From contig OX442430.1 of the NCBI GenBank assembly GCA_949361645.1, positions 4,275,749-4,339,748 on the forward strand: DNA of 64,000 nt. Reading direction: 5' to 3'. Below the pieces are notes generated by a model, which had not been told where the DNA came from, made no database searches, and saw only the letters and a list, made by a program, of their open reading frames with translations. Made by a program: the position numbers and the translations under genes. The stretch comes from Spongilla lacustris. Its lineage: Eukaryota; Porifera; Demospongiae; Spongillida; Spongillidae. This document shows positions 34,852 to 45,300 of the stretch, piece by piece. The stretch's first letter is position 1, and each line of letters begins with the position of its first letter.

Positions 34852-35586
34852 GAGGCCTGATAAGTCCCGGAGGTAAAACGTATCACAACTCAAACACCGA
34901 AAATACTTCTATTGCCAAATTTTAATCACTGGTAGGAAAATGGTGTTCAAACAAACGGTGACTTTTCGCAATACCTTTATAGCGATGGTTCAGGCGAGGC
35001 TTAGTGTCAAACTTAGTGCAGCGGTGAACCATTTTATAAATTTACATACGTGCCACACCCCCATTTCTACGTGACGTCAAACATTATTGCTTACAATAAG
35101 CGGACGGCTAAGGCACGATTCCACGTAAAAGAAATGCGTATTTGTCAGTGTTTAGGTAGAAAAGACGCTTCATAAAAAATGGCTGACATCGCCAAGTTCG
35201 GGTAAAGCTTAATTTAATGAACAAAATGGCAGACAGTAAAATCACAATTATATTCCCGCTCCATCGTCGTCTGATTCGGTGCCATCTCAGATCCCTCATC
35301 AAAGTTATCTTCTTATTCGCTCCCTGAACTCTCCAAGTCTTCCGTGTTTATTCCGCGTGACGTCACGTAGAAATGGGTGTGTGGCCAATTGTAAATTTAC
35401 AAAATGGTTCACCGCTGCACTAAGTTTGATATACTAAGCCTCGCCTGAACCATCGCTATAAAAGGTATTCGAAAAGTCATCGTTTGTTTGGACACCATTT
35501 TCCTACCAGTGATTGAAATTTGGCATTAGAAGTATTTTCGGTGTTGGAGTTGTGATACGTTTTACCTCCAGGACCTATCAGGCCTC
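34852..35586. mobile_element. Foldback element with about 230-nt inverted arms
   Basis: The left arm starts GAGGCCTGATAAGTCC and runs to about 35080; the right arm (about 35350-35586) is its inverse, ending in CTATCAGGCCTC. Arms differ by scattered substitutions. The 270-nt centre has no supported ORF. I found no clear target duplication. Confidence 0.85.
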
Positions 35587-36853
35587 GGATACAGCCAGCG
35601 GAGTGAATCTATAACATCAATATCGTATTATATGTATGTAAGGGATAGGGCAATAAGGTTCTCGAATTTGACATGAAACGGATGTATGGTAATATAACGT
35701 TTTCAAAAACACCTTACTGAAAAGGTATCATTAAAAACGGTACCGAGTTCTTATGTGCCACATCTTTAGATCAGATTGTCACGCAATAACCAAATTTCTG
35801 TTTACGAACTGTAACCAGAGATAATATCTGCATGCTGTAACAGAAATTTAGTACATGTACAGGTTTTTAGAAATTGTTTGTGATCATAATATAATTATCT
35901 TTCGCTATTATCGCTACCAATAAGTCTCGTCCCAGACCCTATATCTCGAGTCGCAAGCGCTTGTACATTGTGGAATGCAAACAACCAATTCTATCTACAC
36001 CATCGCTTGCATGGAGGCTCCTTTTTAATTTTAGTGTTGCGGAGACGTTTTGTTGAGTCAGTCTGTTGACTAGCGACACTGCCAGCTCACACCAATTGCT
36101 CGCACTGCATGATTAGGTTCCTGCGATTCGTGCGAAGAAAGGGTTGGACAAAATCTATATATTTTTATTATACTTATAATTAGCCTTGCCCTGAGGTAAA
36201 TAACAACGTCGACAACATAAAAAGGCTGAACGATGTGTCATTTTAATTTGAAGATCATTTTAACCTCTCTAGCAGCACCGACCATAGATGTGTGCATGCT
36301 ACTCAGTCTCGGTACGCCAGGTTTGAAAAGAACTAACTCGCACTAAAAATCGGACTCCTTCTGTTTGTCCTTCAATGTCTCCACTCTCAGCTCTCAGTCT
36401 GTCATCGCGAAACGCACAGCTCGTTCGACCTAATATTGCGTATTTACACTCAGTGTGGGTCTGGGTCGAGACGGTGGTGTTTACGTACTACGTCATAATT
36501 AAAGTGCGCTTTCCAAGGTTTGGTTTACGTTACGCGATAAACATTGCGTCATATTGGCCTGGGAACGAGACTAATCGCTACCTACATGTACGTACACGTG
36601 TAACTGAAGGTAAGAGATCTCGGGCCCTTGCTTGCATAACAACCCCCTCTATACTATGTGTGTTCAGTTAAAAAATTTAGTCTGGCTAAGCCACGGCAAG
36701 GTGTGGTTACGCGAGACTAGTATTCAGTACGGATACACTCCTGCAGGCTGGTACGTAACGTAACTGAAGCTACTAACGATTATATTTCTCATGCCTGTTA
36801 GATAATCTTGTGTATCGGTGTAATAACCAGGCCCGTAGCAAGGTTTTGTGTTG

Positions 36854-36884
<31 letters not shown>

Positions 36885-37491
36885 AGCTCAACCAGTGGCG
36901 TAGCCAGGATAACAGTATTTATACATGTATGTATATGGTAGAGCATACACTGGGCAGTGGTGTAAGCGCCCCGTAGGGGCCTGGGATTCCGCCCCTGAAG
37001 CTAACGCATAAAAGTACAAAAACGTTGTGAATTATTTTAATACTATTTTCATGCATATGAAAGAACTGATTGTCTGTGAGCACAGATGCTTAAATCCCAC
37101 TACATAGTAAAGGTCTGTTCACATTTCAGAGCCAAGCAAACGACAACTGCAGTTACACTTTCTGTTAGTTTCGTACCCAGACCCAAATGTACGTAGCGCG
37201 TTCATTAGGGTCATGGGTACGAGACATTTTTGTTGGGAGTACTCTTTAACCATAAATAAATAAAATACAGGCTGGTACTTTAGGGCAAGCTGATTGCATG
37301 CCTGTAGCCATCTTTCTGATCCTACATTTGGATCGGTACTATATTGTTAAGTGTTTCAGTTCCATTTGTCTTGGATGAAGTGTTCATAGTGAATGTGCAA
37401 CAATACAAGATTGGTTAGATTCTTAACCCATTGATGACGTCATGTATCTGTTGTGACACCGGAGATAACTGGCACTCCGCTCACATTCAAG
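35587..37491. other. No gene seen; G28 run and short repeat fragments
   Basis: Holds a 28-G run (36857-36884) followed by CAGTGGCGTAGCCAGGAT, a repeat end also seen elsewhere. A GTAGGGGCCTGGGATTCCGC block near 36972 is related to the GGGGCGGAGCCCC family at 39015, 62955 and 63470. Confidence 0.5.
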
Positions 37492-37556
37492 AGGTGTCAC
37501 GAGAATTTTCAAAAGATGTCACGAGAATTTTCAAAAGATGTCGCGAGAATTTTTAT
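37492..37556 (+). repeat. Three-copy tandem repeat, about 23-bp unit
   Basis: GATGTCACGAGAATTTTCAAA repeats three times with single changes (last copy has GTCGCGAG). Confidence 0.9.
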
Positions 37557-37827
37557 TGCAGCAGAATTATGGGTACAATTCAGCATTACAATCCTGTACG
37601 GTGATGAAGGTCAAAACGGAATTAATTAACATCACTGCCCATTGCATTAGTTCCAACCAGTTCCAAAGCTTCAGGAGATGGAAGGTCATCTTGGTATTGA
37701 TTCCAGACAGGTTGATTGCTTTAGACTGCATAACAGATGGTACAATACACATATGTCTAATATTGAAGCAGCGATTATTGTTAACGAGACTTAAACCGTT
37801 CAGCCAAGTGCATGAGTGAAATAGGTA

Positions 37828-38071
37828 CAGTGCTGGCTCACAAGAGCGAAAAGCCACACCGCACAAGAGCGAAAAACTGTTGGTGTTCATAGCGCAACCA
37901 TACCGCTTTCATCAGTAGAATTCATTTGGTGAAGGCCAGTCCAGATACATGTAGATGGATATCGATAGCTGTATGGTTGTGCTATGTATACTAACAGCTT
38001 TTCCAACTCCACAAAGAATATGCCTTATTTTTCACTCTTGCGAGACTTGTTGCTCTTGCGAGCCGGCACTG
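37828..38071. mobile_element. MITE with TA duplication
   Basis: The 244-bp element begins CAGTGCTGGCTCACAAGAGC and ends with the inverse form GCTCTTGCGAGCCGGCACTG. TA flanks each end. The inner parts (gcgcaaccatac / gtatggttgtgc) extend the inverted similarity, so it can fold almost entirely. Confidence 0.85.
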
Positions 38072-39837
38072 TATGGTTCTTTAATTTTTAATTAGTGCTG
38101 CACTAAGTATCACTAAGGTACATGTATGTGCATGAGGTCACTATGGGTCTTCAGTGATGCACTAGCTAATCGAAGCTCACTGGTTTCGTACTCCTGCAGC
38201 ATTGAGTGCCACTGCTGCTGCTGGCTTATATATCGATGTCAACTGTCCTTTGTGGAAGAGATTGCACCATAGAATAGCATTTAGCAGCTGGCGACTCTTT
38301 TAATTCCCTCACCTGTTCGCGTTTTTCAGATGTCGCATTTTATCGGTCAGTTCTGTATTAGATCCCATAGCAGTGTACAATATACATGCAGAGAGCTGGT
38401 ATTCTCATTAATATGTGTAGATTGCACTGCAATAAACAATCAAGTGAATGATATTCATAGCCTGCCAAGTGGACCTTGCATCCAGTCAGGGCAGGCCCGT
38501 AGGCTGGGGGGGGTCGGTGGGTTCGGTCGACCCCACCCGCTCGTCAGACCTAGTTCCACTTGCCATCAAAATAATTTATTCATTACTTATTTCTATACAT
38601 GTGTGTAGCTATAGCCCGCGAGAATGAGATAACAATACATGTAACCGCTGGACATCCATTCTAAATGGGGCGCCCACATCCCGCCCACAACAAACAGCAG
38701 CGGCGGAACAGGGGGAGGGTCCGTAAATTAAATTATGGGTTCCCATGCAACTCAAATGAAATGGGTAGAAGTTCGAATTCCGCAAACCATCAGAATTGCG
38801 GAACTTTTACCCATGCATACTGTTACATGTAGTCATTTGAGTTGCATACGACAAATCGCCCGGAAGTTGCCCCGTGTATGCCAGCCTTTAGACTCGCAAC
38901 TCGCAAGCCAGACCTACATGTACTTCATTATTGAACGGGAACACGAACTGGGCTATCCATGTTTCTATGCAATTATGCTAGGTTTTGTAGCTGAAAAATT
39001 GCTAAAGTTGCAAAGCGGCTGGGGCTCCGCCCCAGACCCCGATGGGGGAGCTAACAGCGCTTCCCCATACCCCCTAGCTGGGCGAGAGGGGGCTACGCCC
39101 CCTCCCGCTCCCCCCCCGCACTTAATCAGTTCCACCTTATTGCTTTCCCGAACCCCCCTGTCTCCCGACCAGCCTACGGGCCTGCAGGGGGCCCCTTGGC
39201 TATGGGCCTGCAGAATACATGTATGTGTCATGCCCCACCTCGGCCGGACCATTAATTTGTTCGCCAGATATCTGTTCCTAGGAAGGGGTCCCCCCCGGAC
39301 ACTGCCTCCTAGAAACAGGTGTGACCCTGTCCACCTCCAGGAATGTGAATGTGTGTTACCCTCACAGAATCACCTTCCTCACCTTTATCGGAGATTGATA
39401 CTCCTATAGCCTGCAATATGGTGATTTACTTCATGAGTGCTCGATTCTCTCACACTTAAACATGCCCATTTTGTGTGGGGTCCTTATAGGACATACATCA
39501 TACATGTAATAATTTTGGCTTTCCCAACCTAAGCCTCATTCCATGCCCGTGAATCTGGTCCCATGCATGTAACCATCACGTGCATGCATCCATTTGCTAC
39601 CTCGTAAGAATGCCAAGTTGATTATGTGAAGTGCTCACTTTGTTATAAGTGCATTCAATCTGAAATTTAATTTTTCAGAAAAGTAGACATGAAAACAGTT
39701 GTACTCAAACATGACTGAACATAATGCAATTCCTGCAGTGCGGGCTTCACATTCCTTACGGCACCACTCCAAATATCCTGAGCACTCATTCATAAATTAT
39801 GACTGTGGTTGTCGGCATTGACATTATAAAAGTTCTT
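38072..39837. other. No gene seen; GC-rich repeat islands
   Basis: Contains a hairpin-like GTAGAAGTTCGAATTCCGC region (38765-38815), a GGGGCTCCGCCCCAGACCCC block at about 39022-39040, and a CAGACCTACATG repeat end. The long open frame through 38735-39409 has no domain-like sequence and is explained by GC-rich repeats. Confidence 0.45.
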
Positions 39838-40363
39838 CATTAACAAATGTTTGTGCTCTGTGTATCATGTTGGAAGGGACGTTTAACATCTGCCTGGTTT
39901 GCAAGCATTCTACAAGATACTCCCTCACCTTCTAGCTGTTGTAACGTAAACAGATGGCATATACAATGGTATACAATACACAGTCATGCCTATTTTGTTG
40001 CTTATCTGTATTGATGTGATGAACAGTAATTGTTTGCTGGCTACTATGCATAAGTGCACAGATTTGATCCTTAACAGATTCTGTGATAGAAGAATATTTG
40101 CTGTCATAACTATTGATGTGCAATGTTTGAGTATTAATAGTAGACACAGTCACCCAGTGGTTATTTCCATTGTGCAGTATCTGCACAAAGCTTTCTTTCA
40201 TGGCTTTAAAGCTTAGGTTTGATCCCAGATTTATGCACTGAAATTCTGGAGTATGAGTGCTACATTTCAGAACTGCTTGGGCTGCATTTATAACTTCGTT
40301 ATGTAACCACCCAGAGTCTAAAATCAAGTTACTTTTTGTCACTTTCATAAAGCTGAATAGCAC
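39838..40363 (-). pseudogene. Ulp1-like (C48) protease fragment
   Basis: The frame reads LDSGWLHNEVINAAQAVLK, then GNNHWVTVSTI, INSYDSKYS, QQNRHDCVLYTIVYAICL. His, Asp and Cys of the protease are present. After a stop near 39934 the same frame continues with VREYLVECLQTRQMLNVP, the usual end of this domain. I see no upstream integrase or other partner exon, so it is probably a transposon-derived remnant. Confidence 0.65.
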
Positions 40364-40607
40364 CCATACTGCCTTAACCTTTTTTCATGTCTTATTTCAT
40401 GGATGATTTTCTGCCTTATAATCATCTGATAGTACACATTTTTTCTGTTTTGACAAGGTCTTTTATTTTTCACATCATCCTTCAATATTTCTGTCTTCTA
40501 CTGAAAGTTTGTATGCCTAATTAAGTCTAGTAGATTAGGTAAGTTATTATAGAATCAACTTCCCCAGACCTCACACCTTTAGAAGTTAAATAATACGAGC
40601 TAGTAAT

Positions 40608-41030
40608 TATCATTAATATTAATAATAATACATGTAGGGTGGGTGGTTAGTTAAAAGCTGTGAACTGTACTGTATTTAAACTACTTCCGTTTAAAAGTTA
40701 TTCAAAATTGAAATCTTGAATTTTATTTTTGCAATGTACTTGATTTAGGGGCCACTGTATTTAGTGGTTAAATTAGGCCAGGTTGATATTATTAAAAGTC
40801 AAGAAAATGTTGGAGTATTTGGATCCCTTAAAATGGCTAATTAGGTGTTATTGGGAATTATTAATTCATTTTTGTTACTTTTAATTTTAGCTAATTAATT
40901 CTTAAATTAATATTTAGTTGTCTACATCAACATTAAAGCCCGCGTTATTAGAGCATTTAGCAACAATTTTCAGTTAATTAACTGTTTGTGGTTAATTTAT
41001 AAACAATTTTCCTTGATTGTGAAACTCCAT
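40608..41030. mobile_element. Second copy of the TA-flanked MITE family, left end missing
   Basis: From gtagggtgggtggttagtta to ccttgattgtgaaactcc the sequence parallels 29555-30095 in the same orientation, with indels. The left TIR is not visible. The GTTTCA..CCTTG end is retained. Confidence 0.75.
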
Positions 41031-41105
41031 GTATATATATTATGTATTATTAATATTGTATTATAGAATAATTTGTTTTTCTCAAAACCCATATTTGGAT
41101 TGTTA

Positions 41106-41533
41106 GTGTCTATTGTCCTGAATGTCCACCAAGGGATACAATTGTACACCTGGGTGGACAGCAATAAAAGTTTTGTCATACACGGGATCTATTGCATTTA
41201 ACAGTACTGGCTTATAGTACAAGTCATTTTAGGATCGGGCCAAGATAAGTAAGGCTTTAAAATCTTTTTTGTACTTGTAAAACTAGCCGTGTTAGTGGAC
41301 CTATCCATTATGCTCCGTGTGGATCGGTCGCAGCGTAATGGATAGGTCCGCTAGCACGGGTTGCTTTACAAGTACTGAGCCTTCCTTATCTCAGCCTGAT
41401 CCTAGAAAAAACTGGTCCTGTAAGTCAGTAACATTAAATGCAACTAGTTCCCTTCCATGAACGAATTGCAGCAACGTTTTTTGCTATCCATCCAGGTGTA
41501 CAATTGTACCCCATTCAGGACAATAGACATTAA
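41106..41533. mobile_element. Foldback element with about 200-nt arms
   Basis: The ends TGTCTATTGTCCTGAATG and its inverse (CATTCAGGACAATAGACA) bracket a sequence symmetric about 41322. The centre is a strong hairpin: GGACCTATCCATTATGCT ... AGCGTAATGGATAGGTCC. Outside it, 41534-42376 shows no supported gene; a Cys-rich open frame at 41718-42020 (- strand) is listed as rejected. Confidence 0.85.
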
Positions 41534-42376
41534 AGTCTGTGCAGGTCAGTTACTGAATCCCAATCAACAGCTTAGGAATGCTGATTAAAAAGTTAATGGC
41601 TAAGTGACACAAATTGTGTATGACAGCTTGAATAAAAAAATATTAATTCTAGTCAAATTGATGTGAAAGTAGATTGTGTAAAAAGAAAGTAATGATGCAG
41701 TTATGAATTTATGGATATTACGGATCTCCATTTAGCGAATCTACCATAATATAGGTGTATCCTGAATTTCCTAAATGTAGATATGTAAATTCATAATTGC
41801 ATGATTTCTGTAATCCCAATGTTTGCTTCCTTTTTACACAAATGGTACCTGCAGCATTACATGTGCAATCTAAGTTTACATTGTATGTAGTTTGACAATA
41901 TATGTAGGTGGGGTTATACATGTAGTTGACACATTCACCAGGTGATCCTTCACATTTGTACATGAAATAGAACACAAATTGGCACAAATATGAAGTGCAA
42001 TGTTGGAGATATGATAACATTGGTTGAACATTGAATAGGTATCATTGATTTCTTACTACACAACTAGCAATCTTTACTAATATACAGTGTATCTACAGAT
42101 TGGAAAGCCTGATTTTAGGTTAGAACGTTTGTGTGTACAATGCCTAGAGATAGCGGCAACTGCTGTACCGATACACAAGTAACAATCTAAGACTCCCACC
42201 TGCAATAAACAGTGGATTAGAAGTCAAAGTTTTCTAGCCTGGGTAACTATCCCTATTACTTTAGTGTCGATAGCACCCCTATGGTAATTTTGGCACCCCC
42301 CATTTTGGAATCTCTGGTATCTCGCCACTGATTATTCATTTTAGTGCATTTGCAAATAACTGCATTATCTCAGGTT

Positions 42377-45300
42377 ATGGAAGATCATCTCCGTAATGCC
42401 TCGAGGGATGGTGATGTGAAAATAGTAAAGGAACTACTAGAAAATAGAGCAGATGTGAACTCTGTGGACGAAGTAAGTAGCTATGCATGAAAATATTATG
42501 ATAGCACATAATTATTTATGAAACTGGAATAGCAATTATGTATGTATTGCCTAGCAAATGAAGGTATTTAATGTGCAAATGACACAATGTTTTGCATAGC
42601 GTTTATGCCACACGTTTGTGTATGGGATGGATTAGAGTAGCGTTTTTAAGACATGACTTGCAGCAGTTATGCACCTTCCACATGTCCAGATAGAGACATC
42701 ATAAACCGTGCATGGCCAAACCTTATAGGCAAGAGGCACGCTTGGAGATGTTTGAAGCTAGGTTGCCCCAGACTCAAGATTCAACCTGTAACACAGGGGA
42801 GGAGCCTTATTACTACTGTGGAATTCATATTAGAATAAGAGGACCAGGAGATGTCTTTAACCTTTAATCTCCTGGGCCAATATTGGAAAATTCATTATAA
42901 GGTTTTTTTCATCCATTTCTCTACTGTTTTATGATATGTCTATGATGCTAAATTTACCAATATATTTAAAATCACACCCTTGGTTACACAATGCAGTAAA
43001 ACGGATGCAGTTCGTTAAAATGCATGTGTACAATTTAATTGTCACAGAAAAATGTATCACACATAGAGTTTTTGAATGTTTCTTGAAGCTTGGATGTTTG
43101 TGCTACATTATACATTCTATAGCAGTGTTCTAACTCTAATTTTTTTAACATGTAAATTTTTTTTTAATATGAAACATAATACAATACTTATACAAATGGG
43201 ATGTACAATACATAAGGCAAAACAAACATAGGTAGTTGATAAGTTTTGACAAGAGAGAACTGAGCACACACATACACACACATATAAATGATAAACTTAT
43301 TCTTGTATGCTGGGAAGTCCTATGCCATCAACCATGTCCAGTGCAGTCCTTCATTTTACACAGGAACCTCGAAAACATAAATTTGTGGCTCTGATGATGG
43401 CGAATGATAAACTAGCCATCACTTCTCCATAGGACTTTCCCCATTTAAGGCAAATGTGTTCAGAAAGATGCTAAGATAATAGGTTGCTTCAAGTCCCACA
43501 GCACCATCAACGGAAACCACAAATGGTGTAAATGAGGCTCGTCTAGCATTAGCAGCATTGTTGTATTTTTTCTTCTTTTCTGCTTCTGCTGATGCTAGAA
43601 TCGCTGCTACACTTCTGTTAACATGAGATGGTGCATCTGTGTCTATAACACGTATGTCAAAGAGTGCTTGAGTCTGAGGCTGCCAAACTCCTCGTACACC
43701 AAGGTCAGTGACTAAGGAGGGTTCATCTGCGACTTCACATGCCTCTTGAATCACTGGTTCCCGGATGATGTCCTTGTAAACAATAGGTGGCATATCACCA
43801 AGAGTATCTCTTCGTTGTGACGTCTGGTAACGAGACCTTTTTTCTTGCAATCCAGGGCATGCTCGTAACTAAAAGTGGCTCCACATCCATCACAAGTAAC
43901 TGGCATCTTCAAAAGGGGTTGATGATATCTGACTGTCAGGGCATCACGAAACTCAGTGACAGAAAGATCAAAATGATGATATGTGGTTGGTAGTACAGTT
44001 AACCATGAAGATGTTTTAAAAGTGATGGCCCTTTGTATAGCACGTACCTGCTTAGTATCAAGGGTGGAGAGCACTGAATCTAACTTCTTTTGATCTTGCT
44101 GCTGAAGCTCATGGTGCATAGTAGATATTGCTTCTGCCATCTTAGCATTATGATCCACTAGTGAAAGGGGTTTTCTTTCTTTGATGGCATCTGAAATATG
44201 TCTTGTGCCTGATACTGAGGTGATGTGGGCTATGTTAGCCATGTCAACAGGATTGCGAATGCCCATTCCACCCATTTTTACAGGGATTGAAAAGAGCAGT
44301 TGGTCTTGTTGGGATATTGCACTGTCAAAAATAGCAGGCCAAAAGGATGCATTAATAGCATTCCAAACAGGGGTGAATTCATTCATTGCCAATGTTTGGG
44401 ATTAGTCTTTGTAAGTGACACCATTCAAATTGAAGAGATTTAGATAATGCTACAAAAGCAGCCTGTGGGTAATGATTTTGCAGTGTCTGAGAGAGTAGTA
44501 ACAAAGTTTGTCCAATCCTTGACTTTGTCTTCAACAAACTGATTGGTTAACCACGCAAAAAATGGTGGCCTCTAACAACATTGACACCAAGGTGCTCAAA
44601 TTTTGCATGTGCTTCTGAGTCATATGCTTTATCCACTATTAACACTGTCTTTCTTGGTTCTGGATAATAACCATACTTAGGTCCCATCAAACATAGCTTT
44701 TCAAACCATTCACTGAGATGGTCAAGGTCAGTTGTACATGCAGAGGCCACGTTTTGCAAGGTTTGTGTTCAACACATATCATGGTTATGCTCCTCTTGTG
44801 GTACAAACAAAGCACAATGCCAAATTCATATATAGTAAAGAGGGTGTTGCCCAAGGAGATCCCCTTTCAATGCTTATGTATGCAGCTGCCCTAATGCCTC
44901 TCATTCAGTCCCTATCTACTCCAGCATGCAATCAGAATTGGTACGCAGATGACTACCTCCAGGACTCCAATAAAGAGGCCGTTGTGCTTGTCGCCTTTCT
45001 TACACGAGTCTCCTCTTAAAGGGAGACCTCTTTCGGACAGAAAGAAAACCACATGTATCAGCCTTTTTAAAATCGTTCGCCAGTGGTCTCTGTTCTGGAG
45101 AATTTGACGATCCAGCATCACATCAACTGTAGACTCATTTCTCAGACTTCGTTATACATCACGCCACGATAAATAGCACTGTCGATGGCTAGCACTACTT
45201 TCATGTTCTGGCAAATGCTCATAGAGCTTTTTCCACTTTGGTCCGCAGTTAGCTGACCAGCCTCTTGGTGATGCCAGCAAAGACTTTGTAAAACTGTCAT

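Noticed and set aside
38735..39409. 224-residue open frame on the + strand
   Set aside because: It runs through GC-rich repeats and homopolymer-like Pro/Gly stretches, shows no domain pattern, and overlaps known repeat ends.
41718..42020. 100-residue cysteine-containing frame on the - strand
   Set aside because: No convincing start, signal peptide or neighbouring exon, and the ATTACGG/TCTGTAATCC surroundings resemble the foldback family at 30593-30800.
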